Below are positions 51,325 through 59,164 of a stretch of DNA of 64,000 bases, piece by piece. The notes under the pieces were generated by a model. That model saw only the letters and a program-made list of their open reading frames with translations. It was not told where the DNA came from and made no database searches. The position numbers were made by a program, and so were the translations under genes. Positions within the stretch are counted from its first letter, which is position 1. Each line of letters opens with the position of its first letter. The DNA comes from Antarcticibacterium arcticum. GTDB lineage: Bacteria; Bacteroidota; Bacteroidia; Flavobacteriales; Flavobacteriaceae. The stretch is taken from contig NZ_CP042476.1 in NCBI RefSeq assembly GCF_007993795.1, forward strand, positions 1,302,001-1,366,000, read 5' to 3'.

Positions 51325-52539
51325 ATGACCAATACAAAAATATTTTTTGAGAACGGGGAGGGTAATAAATTGGCAGGATACCTGGAATTACCCCTGGATC
51401 AAAAGCCACATAATTTTATTCTTATGGCCCACTGTTTTACCTGTGACAAAAACTTTCATCGGGTAAGAAATATAAGCAAGTCTCTAACTTTAAAAGGTTT
51501 TGGAGTCCTGCGATTTGATTTCACGGGTCTGGGGGAAAGTGAAGGGGATTTTTCCGATTCAAATTTTTCCGGAAATGTGGAAGATCTTATTGCTGCTGCC
51601 GGTTTTTTAAAAAGGGAATATAAAAGCCCCTCTATGATCATTGGTCATTCCTTTGGAGGGGCAGCGGCCATATTTGCATCTGCATTGCTTCCCGAAGTTA
51701 AAGCGCTGGCAACCATTGGCACACCCTCATCGCTGGACCACGTTACACACCTGTTAAGCGAGGGACTTGAAAAAATCAATAAAACAGGACAGGCCATAGT
51801 TAATATAGGAGGCAGGCCATTTGAAATTAAAAGACAATTTTTAGAGGATCTGGAAACCAAGGATCTTAAAAAGGTGATAGCAGGTCTTCGAAAATCCATA
51901 TTAATACTTCATTCTCCACAGGATAATATTGTGGAAATTAAAAACGCTGAGGAACTTTATAAAGCCGCTAGACATCCTAAAAGTTTTATTTCTCTTGATG
52001 GCGCCAATCATCTTTTATCAAAAAGAGAAGATTCCCATTATGTAGGCGAAGTAATAGGCACCTGGGCGTATAGATATCTTGATATACCGGAAGCCCCACA
52101 ACCCAAAACAACCCACGAAGTTGTGGCTCAACTTGAAGAGGAAGGTTTCACCACATATCTTAAAGCAGGAAATCATCAATTGATCGCAGATGAACCCAAA
52201 GAGTTTGGGGGCAGCGATTTTGGACCTACCCCGTACGATTATCTCTCGGCAGCCCTTGCGGCCTGTACGTCTATGACCCTGCAAATGTATGCAAGGAGAA
52301 AAAAATGGCCTGTTGGAATTGTAGAAACTCACGTGAACCATTCTAAGACCCATGCCCTGGATTGTGAACATTGTGATGAGGGCAAAGCAAAATTAGATAC
52401 CTTCGAAAGGATTATAACATTTACCGAAGATCTTGAAAAAGAACAAATAAACCGCTTAATTGAAATTGCAGATAAATGTCCTGTGCATAAAACCCTCCAT
52501 AATAAAGTGAATATTATAACCGGCCATAAAACCAAATAA
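51325..52539 (+). CDS. Alpha/beta hydrolase fused to an OsmC peroxiredoxin-like domain
   Basis: A 404-residue two-domain protein of the known 'bifunctional alpha/beta hydrolase/OsmC' family. The hydrolase half (about 1-250) has LMAHCFTCDKNFHRVRNIS, the nucleophile elbow IIGHSFGGAAA, Asp in ILHSPQDNIVEI and His in SLDGANHLLSK. The OsmC half (about 270-404) has GPTPYDYLSAALAACTSMTL and IADKCPVHKTLHNK, supplying the two Cys used for organic hydroperoxide or thiol redox. It is cytoplasmic and alone in its unit. A role in detoxifying lipid or organic peroxides or sulfur chemistry is plausible for the fusion; direct substrates are unknown. The next gene encodes another oxidative-stress enzyme, Cu/Zn SOD. 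Confidence 0.92.
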   Translation: MTNTKIFFENGEGNKLAGYLELPLDQKPHNFILMAHCFTCDKNFHRVRNISKSLTLKGFGVLRFDFTGLGESEGDFSDSNFSGNVEDLIAAAGFLKREYKSPSMIIGHSFGGAAAIFASALLPEVKALATIGTPSSLDHVTHLLSEGLEKINKTGQAIVNIGGRPFEIKRQFLEDLETKDLKKVIAGLRKSILILHSPQDNIVEIKNAEELYKAARHPKSFISLDGANHLLSKREDSHYVGEVIGTWAYRYLDIPEAPQPKTTHEVVAQLEEEGFTTYLKAGNHQLIADEPKEFGGSDFGPTPYDYLSAALAACTSMTLQMYARRKKWPVGIVETHVNHSKTHALDCEHCDEGKAKLDTFERIITFTEDLEKEQINRLIEIADKCPVHKTLHNKVNIITGHKTK

Positions 52540-52586
52540 ACATTGAAGCGCCGTAGATTCCCTTCACTATTGTTAAGCAATCCCTA

Positions 52587-52594
52587 AATCTTTG
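52587..52594 (+). promoter_or_regulatory. Candidate -7 box of the SOD gene
   Basis: AATCTTTG is one mismatch from TAnnTTTG, with TTG at 52570-52572 upstream. It covers the position where a longer, unlikely reading of the SOD gene would start (52592), which supports the ATG at 52655. Confidence 0.35.
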
Positions 52595-52654
52595 GTGAAA
52601 CCTAATTATACAATTACTTTAGTACAAGAAATTAATAACCAATCTTCTTTTATT

Positions 52655-53230
52655 ATGAAAAACATAAGCATAACATTATTATTCTGTGCAGGCCTTTTAA
52701 TTTCAGGATGTAAGAATGACAAAAAAGATTCAACCGATAATAAAAATACGGAAACCACTACCTCTACCAAAGAAGAAGTAAAGAAAATACGGGTCACAAT
52801 AGAGCCGAAAAGCGGTAGCTCTCTGTCTGGAAACGCGGTATTTACCGAAGAAAACGGAGAAGTGACCATGACTGCCATTATTGACGGTTTGCCGGAAGGA
52901 ATGCATGCTATTCACCTGCACGAAAGTGCCGATTGTGCTTCTGAAGACGGATCATCTGCCGGAGGACACTGGAACCCAACCTTCGAAAAACATGGAATAT
53001 GGGGTGCATCAGGAGGTTATCACAAGGGTGATATAGGAAATTTTAAGGTTGACACCAATGGAAATGGGACTATCACTATGACTACAGATGAATGGTGTAT
53101 AGGATGTGATGATGAATCCAAAAACATAGTGGGTAAAGCAATTGTGATCCACGATGGAGTAGATGATTTCACATCTCAACCGGCTGGAAATGCAGGTACC
53201 CGAGTTGGATGTGGTAGTATAAGACAGTAA
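52655..53230 (+). CDS. sodC: Cu/Zn superoxide dismutase lipoprotein
   Basis: A 191-residue exported Cu/Zn SOD that dismutates superoxide in the periplasm or at the surface. The start at 52655 gives a clean lipoprotein signal (ITLLFCAGLLISGC), whereas an in-frame start 21 codons earlier would bury it. The copper ligands lie in MHAIHLHESADC, the bridging region in GGHWNP and EKHG, and the second half has VIHDGVDDFTSQPAGNAGTRVGCG with the conserved Arg and disulfide Cys. A linker of about 40 charged residues separates anchor and domain. A sigma/anti-sigma pair begins 100 bases later after a terminator. Confidence 0.92.
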   Translation: MKNISITLLFCAGLLISGCKNDKKDSTDNKNTETTTSTKEEVKKIRVTIEPKSGSSLSGNAVFTEENGEVTMTAIIDGLPEGMHAIHLHESADCASEDGSSAGGHWNPTFEKHGIWGASGGYHKGDIGNFKVDTNGNGTITMTTDEWCIGCDDESKNIVGKAIVIHDGVDDFTSQPAGNAGTRVGCGSIRQ

Positions 53231-53252
53231 TTTTATTAAGTAAATAATTTAA

Positions 53253-53288
53253 AAAAAACAAAGCAACCCGAGGGTTGCTTTGTTTTTT
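53253..53288 (+). terminator. Terminator of the SOD gene
   Basis: A 17-bp near-perfect stem with AACAAAGCAACCC pairing GGGTTGCTTTGTT, around a two-base tip, flanked by A and T runs. Confidence 0.9.
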
Positions 53289-53304
53289 ACACCCAAAATT
53301 TTAA

Positions 53305-53312
53305 TACATTTA
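53305..53312 (+). promoter_or_regulatory. Candidate -7 box of the ECF sigma gene
   Basis: TACATTTA is one base from TAnnTTTG and lies 17 bases before the sigma gene's ATG at 53330. It may be a housekeeping-sigma promoter or an autoregulated one; sequence cannot tell. Confidence 0.35.
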
Positions 53313-53329
53313 ATGCGATATAAAAATAT

Positions 53330-53860
53330 ATGCAACAGGACCAATTAATCGCACAATTACAGGCCGGCAATGAAAAGGCATTTGAAAGGATCTATGAATT
53401 ATATTCTGAAAGTACTTATGGAATTATCCATAGCATTACCCGGGATAAGGAGATCTCTGAAGAATTGCTGCAGGATGTCTTTTTAAAGATCTGGAATAAT
53501 GCAGAATCCTATAATCCGGATAAAGGCCGTTTTTTCACCTGGATCCTGAACATTGCAAGAAACGCTTCTATTGATAAGATTAGATCCAAAAGCTTTAGAA
53601 ACCATCGCTTAAACCTTACATCAGATAATTTCGTAGATATATTAGAGTCAAAGAGTTCCATTGGGAGCAAAATAGACGCCATAGGATTGCAAAAATACAT
53701 AGACATCCTTGAACCGGTTTGTAAAAAATTAATTGACCTGCTCTTCTTTAAAGGCTTTACCCAAAAAGAAACTGCAGAAGAACTGGAAATGCCTCTTGGA
53801 ACGGTGAAGACCCGAAACCGGATTTGCATAGATAAATTAAGATCAACAGTAATTAATTAA
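53330..53860 (+). CDS. ECF-type RNA polymerase sigma factor (SigK-like)
   Basis: A 176-residue sigma-70 family protein with region 2 (AFERIYELYSESTYGIIHS, EELLQDVFLKIWNNAESYNP, RFFTWILNIARNASIDKIRS) and region 4 (FFKGFTQKETAEELEMPLGTVKTRNR) and nothing else, the usual ECF layout. It ends exactly where the anti-sigma gene begins (0 bases), so the pair is co-translated. The combination with an RskA-like membrane protein is the SigK/RskA arrangement, where redox or envelope stress releases the sigma factor. The neighbouring Cu/Zn SOD is a plausible target. Confidence 0.93.
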   Translation: MQQDQLIAQLQAGNEKAFERIYELYSESTYGIIHSITRDKEISEELLQDVFLKIWNNAESYNPDKGRFFTWILNIARNASIDKIRSKSFRNHRLNLTSDNFVDILESKSSIGSKIDAIGLQKYIDILEPVCKKLIDLLFFKGFTQKETAEELEMPLGTVKTRNRICIDKLRSTVIN

Positions 53861-54649
53861 ATGGATATAAACGAATATATAAATTCAGGAATACTCGAAC
53901 TCTATGTTTACGGAGCCCTTACGGAGGAAGAAAGCGCCGAGGTTACCCGCATCCTGAAACAATATCCTGATGTAAAAGCTGAAGTTGAAGAAATTGAAGC
54001 AGCACTTTTAAATTTAAGTGCCGCGGTAGCCCCAAATAATCCTGAATTTCTAATAAATTCCATAAAATCCAAATTATCAGGCAACCATAATCTCACAAGG
54101 CCTCCAAAAACCTCCAACCTTCCTTCATATATTGGCTGGGCAGCAAGTATCTTGTTATTGGTAGGCCTGTTTTTTATGTTTAACAAAAACAGGGAATTAC
54201 GGGAATCCCTGCAGGCATTGCAGGCAGAAAAAGCCCAAATGGAATCCCAAATTGTTGATGCCCGGGAAAGTGCCGATAAAACCCGCGAATTATTGAATGT
54301 TTTAAGAGACCGGAGTATTTTAAGGGTAGAATTACAAGGCCAGGAAGTTGCTCCACAGGCATTTGCAACGGCCTATTGGGATGAGAATACCAACACTACA
54401 TATATAGATGCCAGGGACCTCCCACCGCCTCCGCGGGGAATGGTGTATCAGGTATGGTCATTAAAACTACAACCACTTACTCCTACGAGTATTGGGTTGC
54501 TGGAAAATTTTGAAGAAGATGAAAACCAGATCTTTGTCCTGTCCAATTCAAATGAATCTGAAGCTTTTGGAATTACCCTGGAACCGGCCGGCGGAAGCGA
54601 AAGCCCAACTATGGAGCAATTATATACCCTGGGAGTAGTATCTTCCTGA
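53861..54649 (+). CDS. RskA-like membrane-bound anti-sigma factor
   Basis: A 262-residue single-pass membrane protein. Its N-terminal 80 residues form the sigma-binding anti-sigma domain (ELYVYGALTEEESAEVTRIL), then comes a transmembrane helix (about 90-108, IGWAASILLLVGLFFMF), a coiled-coil stretch rich in Glu/Gln (LRESLQALQAEKAQMESQI) and a C-terminal RskA domain with TAYWDENTNTTYIDARDLPP, VYQVWSLKLQ and FGITLEPAGGSESPT. The start follows directly on the sigma stop codon. The cytosolic zinc-binding H-x-x-x-C-x-x-C motif of many anti-sigmas is not seen. A hairpin lies just after it. Confidence 0.9.
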   Translation: MDINEYINSGILELYVYGALTEEESAEVTRILKQYPDVKAEVEEIEAALLNLSAAVAPNNPEFLINSIKSKLSGNHNLTRPPKTSNLPSYIGWAASILLLVGLFFMFNKNRELRESLQALQAEKAQMESQIVDARESADKTRELLNVLRDRSILRVELQGQEVAPQAFATAYWDENTNTTYIDARDLPPPPRGMVYQVWSLKLQPLTPTSIGLLENFEEDENQIFVLSNSNESEAFGITLEPAGGSESPTMEQLYTLGVVSS

Positions 54650-54682
54650 GCCTGGTGCAATATTATTAAACCTGGAATACAG

Positions 54683-54714
54683 AAAAGGTTTGTTCCCCTG
54701 AGAACAAACCTTTT
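54683..54714 (+). terminator. Hairpin/terminator after the anti-sigma gene
   Basis: AAAAGGTTTGTTC (54683-54695) pairs with GAACAAACCTTTT (54702-54714). The tail TTTTCC is short, so it may be a weak terminator or an RNA-stability hairpin. Confidence 0.65.
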
Positions 54715-55005
54715 CCTAACCAACCAAAAAATAAAAAATGGTTTTTAAGTAACCTTCCTCATAACAAAAACAGCATTAACTTAATAATCAGTTTATGTAT
54801 GTTCCTGGTTATGAGTTAAAAAGTCGCCTAAATACATAATTACTATATATACGAATTCATTTCCCTTACGGTTTTTCTATCATAACATTTTCCGCAGTAA
54901 TTATTTGATAAAAATTTGCTCTTAAAATAGGCCGGTAGAGAAATTTGCTGCTTGTTTGTAACATTATGTATATTGGAAAGACATATAGGACACTAACCGT
55001 TATGT
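54715..55005. other. Long non-coding gap between two sigma-factor units
   Basis: No gene is visible here. It begins with a leader-like tract (TAACCAACCAAAAAAT) and an ATG at 54738 that gives only four codons before a stop, possibly a remnant of a lost gene. A long-range inverted repeat, CTCATAAC at 54758-54765 with GTTATGAG at 54808-54815, and a direct repeat of AAATTTGCT near 54912 and 54941 also occur. The right end should hold the promoter of the next sigma gene, but I see only weak matches. Confidence 0.4.
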
Positions 55006-55500
55006 GTGAATAAAGAACTAGAACATCAGTTTGTAACCCATCTAGAGAAGCATCAAAATATTGTGCACAAGATTTGTCGCATTTATACAAATGACCAGGC
55101 TTCACATAATGATCTCTTCCAGGAAATAACTATACAATTGTGGAAAGCTTACCCTAAATTCAGGGGTGATGCAAAGTTTAGTACCTGGATGTACCGGGTA
55201 GCATTGAATACGGCAATTACTTTATACCGTAAAAAGAAAAGGGGCATACAAACCCAGGATATTGATACAGTTCATTTCAGGGTGCCTATAGACGAATACA
55301 ATCACGAGATAGAACAACAGCTAAAGCTTTTATATGACGCGGTTAAAGAACTGAATGACATTGAAAAAGCGCTGGTATTTTTATATCTGGAAGATAAGAA
55401 TTACAAGGAAATATCAGAAACCCTGGGAATAAGTGAGGTGAATGCAAGGGTAAAAATGAACAGGGTGAAAACAAAATTAAAAAACATATTAAATCCGTAA
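55006..55500 (+). CDS. Second ECF-type sigma factor
   Basis: A 164-residue ECF sigma factor with region 2 (NIVHKICRIYTNDQASHNDL, FQEITIQLWKAYPKFRGDAKFSTWMYRVA) and region 4 (FLYLEDKNYKEISETLGISEVNARVKMNR). It begins with GTG at 55006: an in-frame stop lies only four codons upstream and the nearby ATG at 55002 is out of frame, so no better start exists. Five bases separate it from a membrane-protein gene that probably restrains it. It is unlike the SigK-type factor upstream and has a different partner. Target genes cannot be deduced. Confidence 0.88.
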   Translation: MNKELEHQFVTHLEKHQNIVHKICRIYTNDQASHNDLFQEITIQLWKAYPKFRGDAKFSTWMYRVALNTAITLYRKKKRGIQTQDIDTVHFRVPIDEYNHEIEQQLKLLYDAVKELNDIEKALVFLYLEDKNYKEISETLGISEVNARVKMNRVKTKLKNILNP

Positions 55501-55505
55501 GCGCT

Positions 55506-56144
55506 ATGGATGAATTAGAACTATTAAAAAAGGACTGGCAGAGGCAGGAGGATAATTATCCCCGCCTTAGCTATGACCAGATCTACAATATGATCTGGAA
55601 AAAATCTTCCTCTATTGTGAAATGGATCTTTGTGATAAGTATCATCGAGTTTCTATTTTGGTCTGTAATCACCCTGTTCCTGGCAGACAAAGATTATTGG
55701 TTAGAACTGGACCGGCTTCATCTAAAGGAATTTACCATTATTTCCTATATCATAAGCTATGGTATAACCTTCTTCTTTATTTATAAATTTTACAGAAATT
55801 ATATAAAGATATCGGCTACAGATAATGTTTCTTCCCTTATGGAGAATATCCTGAATACGCGGAAAACTGTGAAATATTATATTGCTTTTGTACTTATAAG
55901 CACAGCAATAGTATTTTTAATAGTGACTTATTTTACTTTCTATTATCATGCATTAAATACAGAGGTTGCTGAAATAGAGAAATATACATTCTCCCCCGCC
56001 CAATGGGCTATTTTTATAGGGGTGATGGTTTTAATCCTAATATTAGTCCTGGGGATTATCTGGTTATTCTACCGTCTTATCTATGGTATATTATTACGCA
56101 GGCTTAATAAGAATTACAGAGAATTAAAGAAACTGGAAATGTAA
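55506..56144 (+). CDS. Polytopic membrane protein coupled to the ECF sigma factor
   Basis: A 212-residue protein with a short charged cytoplasmic start (ELELLKKDWQRQEDNYPRLSYDQIYNMIWKKSS) and about four transmembrane helices (near 40-60, 76-95, 122-145, 165-195), ending in a basic tail. It has no classical anti-sigma zinc motif. The amphipathic LLKKDWQ-type N-terminus recurs in flavobacterial proteins encoded right after ECF sigma factors. Gene order and 5-base spacing make a role as a membrane anti-sigma or signal receptor likely, but this is inference. Convergent with the acyltransferase gene at its right. Confidence 0.75.
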   Translation: MDELELLKKDWQRQEDNYPRLSYDQIYNMIWKKSSSIVKWIFVISIIEFLFWSVITLFLADKDYWLELDRLHLKEFTIISYIISYGITFFFIYKFYRNYIKISATDNVSSLMENILNTRKTVKYYIAFVLISTAIVFLIVTYFTFYYHALNTEVAEIEKYTFSPAQWAIFIGVMVLILILVLGIIWLFYRLIYGILLRRLNKNYRELKKLEM

Positions 56145-56162
56145 AAAGGGATATGAGGGACT

Positions 56163-56966
56163 TTAGTATTCCCATTTCCTGGTTTTGTTGAGCTCCTCCA
56201 TGGCATCAAGTTCTTCTCTTGGAATAACTTTTAAGAAAGAAGGATGCTGCTCTATAGCGTATTCAAGTTTTTGTACAATTTCCTCAATACTTTCATGATC
56301 GTAATCAATATCCAGTGGAGGTTTGATCTGGAAAGATTGCAAAATTCCTCTTTTCTTTATACGTAATCCCTTTTTATCAAAGGACCTTCTAAAGCCATCT
56401 ATAACTACGGGAATTACTATGGGACGGTGATTTTTGATAATATGGGCAGTTCCTTTTCTTATGGGCTTAAATGGTTTTGTTGTGCCCTGTGGAAATGTAA
56501 TTACCCATCCGTCTTTTAATGCGATGGCAATGTTTTCAGTATCATTTAAATTTATCTCGCGTTGTACATCTTTTCCTTTATCCCTCCAGGTGCGTTCAAC
56601 ACTTATGGCCCCGGCATAAGCCATTATTCGTGTAAGCAATCCCGCTTTCATTGTTTCCTTTGCGGCAACATAATATATATTCATTTTGGGCTGCCAGATG
56701 TAACCAACATTTTTAATGGAATCTACCCTTCCGCTCAGGCTGGCATTAAAAACATGGAACATGGCCGTAACATCTGCAAAATAAGTTTGATGGTTAGATA
56801 CGAACAGAACATTGGTATCCGGCAAATCCTTAATAATTTCAGAACCTTCTATCTTAAGTTCATTAAAACCATGGAACCTTCTGTGGGTAAGTACCCCAAA
56901 AATTCGGATAAGCCATTTCTTAAGAATAAGGTAATGACCAAACGGGTTTTTCTTTAATAATCCCAT
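56163..56966 (-). CDS. 1-acyl-glycerol-3-phosphate acyltransferase-like (PlsC-family) protein
   Basis: A 267-residue membrane-associated acyltransferase of the PlsC fold. The catalytic block is FVSNHQTYFADVTAMFH, where His59 and Asp65 are separated by five residues rather than the usual four. The second motif, normally FPEGTR, reads TFPQGTTKPFKPIRKG (158-173). The final VIPVVIDGF block is intact. The altered His-Asp spacing and missing Glu/Arg suggest a subgroup with another acyl acceptor, for example an amino-acid lipid, rather than a standard PlsC. It is preceded on the minus strand by a TAnnTTTG box. Confidence 0.8.
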   Translation of the reverse strand: MGLLKKNPFGHYLILKKWLIRIFGVLTHRRFHGFNELKIEGSEIIKDLPDTNVLFVSNHQTYFADVTAMFHVFNASLSGRVDSIKNVGYIWQPKMNIYYVAAKETMKAGLLTRIMAYAGAISVERTWRDKGKDVQREINLNDTENIAIALKDGWVITFPQGTTKPFKPIRKGTAHIIKNHRPIVIPVVIDGFRRSFDKKGLRIKKRGILQSFQIKPPLDIDYDHESIEEIVQKLEYAIEQHPSFLKVIPREELDAMEELNKTRKWEY

Positions 56967-57011
56967 ATTTCCATAGTAATTTTATATCATTCGGTTTAAT
57001 TAAACAGGGCG

Positions 57012-57019
57012 CAAATATA
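57012..57019 (-). promoter_or_regulatory. Candidate -7 box of the acyltransferase gene
   Basis: The minus strand reads TATATTTG, an exact TAnnTTTG match, 46 bases before the acyltransferase ATG and just past the 3' end of the broken Nudix gene. Confidence 0.5.
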
Positions 57020-57031
57020 GCAAAATGGCCT

Positions 57032-57672
57032 TTACAGGACCTCCTTCAGCAAATCCTTTAATTCGCTAAGCATCATGGCAGTGGCTCCCCACACCACATG
57101 GCCGTTTAAAAAATAAGCCGGCACTTCGATCTCTTCGGCATAAGAGGTGCTTAGTTTTTGTGTTATCAAATTATTATCATCCAGAAAATGATCCAGGTTC
57201 ACTTCCAGGATCTGTTCTACTTCACTTTCCTGGGGCTTTAAAATCGGGGTTTTATCTATAAGTCCCATATAAGGATGTACCCAAAAATCGCTGGGGGAAT
57301 GTATAATTTAGTGAGTTTTTTAATAACTTTCACTTCACTCCTGGATATTCCCACTTCTTCCTCTGTTTCCCTTAAAGCTGTATGTTTGAGATTTTTATCA
57401 TATACCTCGAGTCTTCCTCCCGGAAACCCCACCTGGTTAGAATGTACACCCCGATAGGTTTTTCTAAGGATTAACACCAGATGGGTCATTTGTTTTACAT
57501 CTGGATAAAAAACAGCCATAACCCCTGCTTTATTGGAGTTTTTGGTAGAAAAATCTATTTGTTCCAATTCCTGTATCCTTAAAACAGGAGCCAATTTATG
57601 CTGGGCTTCCTCCCCCGGTAGCGGTAAATTTGGTAAATTTGATACCTTATATTTAAATTCATTAAAATCCAT
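57032..57672 (-). pseudogene. CoA pyrophosphatase (Nudix hydrolase), broken by a one-base frameshift
   Basis: Two reading frames make one protein. The N-terminal part (57672 to about 57297) has the CoA-recognition region (LILRKTYRGVHSNQVGFPGG) and the Nudix box (GGRLEVYDKNLKHTALRETE, EEVGI), then goes wrong after LYIPP. The C-terminal part resumes in another frame with HPYMGLIDKTPILKPQ down to LKEVL. Adding one C to the run of five (G at 57293-57297 on the plus strand) gives an unbroken 213-residue CoA diphosphatase reading LYIPPSDFWVHPYMGLIDKT. So it is either a real frameshift, a slipped-strand switch, or a read error. The intact enzyme would cut CoA to phosphopantetheine and 3',5'-ADP. Confidence 0.88.
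57625..57641 (+). promoter_or_regulatory. Two tandem -7 boxes for the cyclophilin gene, inside the Nudix coding region
   Basis: TAAATTTG occurs at 57625-57632 and again at 57634-57641, both exact TAnnTTTG matches, 30 and 39 bases before the cyclophilin ATG at 57671. They lie antisense in the first codons of the divergent Nudix gene (encoding NLPNLP), so promoter and coding sequence share the same bases. Confidence 0.5.
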
Positions 57673-58417
57673 GGGAAGATATTTCGCTTCTATATTTTAT
57701 TTCCTTTTTCTCGTTTTCGCAAGTTGTGAAGATACGGAAAAGTCCAGTAAAAATACCACACAGCACACCCCAACCACCGCGATTTCGGGTACAGATTCTA
57801 TTCCTGATAAAGCTGTAAATACCACAAAGGATCCTTCGCGAAAAATAGAAACCAAAACCGATGAAGGTAAAACCCTGGTACAGGAAGAACTTATTCCTTT
57901 TTTAACCCAATATGGCAAGGAAAATAAGGAAAACAGGGTGAAGATCATTACCCGTTTTGGTGAAATAGAAGTATTACTTTATAATGATACTCCATTGCAC
58001 AGGGCAAACTTTATTTATTTAGTAAAAAAGGGATATTTTAACAATACATTCTTCCACCGTGTAGCAAAGGGTTTTGTGATACAAGGCGGAAATTCAGATA
58101 ACAGGGTGACCAGCCAAAAGAGAAATGAAAACGGAAATTATCTTATCCCTGGAGAATTTGATACAGGCCATAAACATTCCAGGGGAGCTTTCTCTGCCGC
58201 CAAATATGCCGAACAAAATGTGAGTAAAGCTTCTTCTCCTTATGAATTCTTTATTGTACAAAGCAACAGGGGGGCTCACCACCTGGACAATGACCACACC
58301 GTTTTTGGCAGGGTTACCAAAGGAATGGACGTTGTAGATGTAATAGCTGAACAGGAAGTTGGAGAAGGTGAATGGCCACACCGCAACATTCATATAAAAA
58401 TGGAAATTATTGACTAA
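57671..58417 (+). CDS. Cyclophilin-type peptidyl-prolyl isomerase lipoprotein
   Basis: A 248-residue lipoprotein (signal ends VFASC) with a Ser/Thr-rich linker and a C-terminal cyclophilin domain that isomerises Xaa-Pro bonds of exported proteins. The catalytic Arg lies in FFHRVAKGFVIQGG, with YEFFIVQSNRG and LDNDHTVFGRVTKGMDVV later. I start at 57671, because it yields the signal peptide; an earlier in-frame ATG at 57533 would run across the divergent Nudix gene. This ATG overlaps the Nudix start codon by two bases (CATG), and its stop abuts the stop of the convergent RDD gene (TAATTA). Confidence 0.9.
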   Translation: MGRYFASIFYFLFLVFASCEDTEKSSKNTTQHTPTTAISGTDSIPDKAVNTTKDPSRKIETKTDEGKTLVQEELIPFLTQYGKENKENRVKIITRFGEIEVLLYNDTPLHRANFIYLVKKGYFNNTFFHRVAKGFVIQGGNSDNRVTSQKRNENGNYLIPGEFDTGHKHSRGAFSAAKYAEQNVSKASSPYEFFIVQSNRGAHHLDNDHTVFGRVTKGMDVVDVIAEQEVGEGEWPHRNIHIKMEIID

Positions 58418-59131
58418 TTATTTTTGGGTATAATAATTATAGTCCTTTAACACCCTGTCTATAAAATCCAAAGGTCGCTCTACAGGCTTCACTTCCAGGA
58501 GTACGGCTACTTTATCTGCCAGTGTAACTATTACGTTATGATAGCCATTTCTGCGGGCGTTGTAATATATTTTTTTAATCTTTTGAATATCACGGTCCTT
58601 TAAGATAGTTACCTGAGAATAAGTTGGCACATAATTTTCCGGAATATCCATATGCAGGGTTTGAGATAACTGCATTTTATTTCTTTCAGAGATCACGGCC
58701 GTGCCGGCAGCCATATCTCCCAATCGCTGTCCCTTCCCGTTTAGCAAAATGGTTACCAGGGCAACTCCCCCACTACTCAGGCTAATGTCTATTAAGCGCA
58801 ATAACCACCTGATTATATATTGGCTAAATGCAGGCCTGGATCCGTCAAGTCGTACCACCCGTATGTTTAGAGCAGCTTTACCCGGGGTTCTTCCATTATT
58901 AAAGGTTTCCCAAACCAGATAATACATAAATACCGGAAGTCCTATAATAAGATAATACACCCATTGCTGGCCCCCATCAAGTCCCAGGCCGGCAATTGCG
59001 AAGGAGGCAAGGATGGCATATCCAACCAGGATCAACCCGTCTATTAAAAATGCCAGGATCCTGTCTCCTATTCCTGCTACATTTTGATGAATGCCTATAT
59101 TTTGAGCTGTTTCTATTTGAAAATTATCCAT
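58418..59131 (-). CDS. RDD-family membrane protein
   Basis: A 237-residue protein with about three transmembrane helices in its first 130 residues. The RDD region reads GIGDRILAFLIDGLILVGY, then PVFMYYLVWETFNNGRTPGK and NIRVVRLDGSRPAFSQYIIR WLLRLID. The C-terminal 70 residues are a soluble domain. I start at 59131, since 27 additional upstream residues would read into the divergent SpoIIM gene region and are not conserved-looking. RDD genes accompany SpoIIM/MoxR clusters in Bacteroidota; function may be ion or small-molecule transport or cluster assembly, not proven. Confidence 0.85.
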   Translation of the reverse strand: MDNFQIETAQNIGIHQNVAGIGDRILAFLIDGLILVGYAILASFAIAGLGLDGGQQWVYYLIIGLPVFMYYLVWETFNNGRTPGKAALNIRVVRLDGSRPAFSQYIIRWLLRLIDISLSSGGVALVTILLNGKGQRLGDMAAGTAVISERNKMQLSQTLHMDIPENYVPTYSQVTILKDRDIQKIKKIYYNARRNGYHNVIVTLADKVAVLLEVKPVERPLDFIDRVLKDYNYYTQK

Positions 59132-59164
59132 TAATACGTTTCTTTGATAAAATAACCGGATCCT

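Noticed and set aside
52592..52654. An early start for the SOD gene
   Set aside because: It would place the lipoprotein signal inside the protein; the ATG at 52655 fits better.
57533..57670. A longer cyclophilin reading frame
   Set aside because: It is antisense to the well-supported Nudix coding region and would bury the lipoprotein signal peptide.
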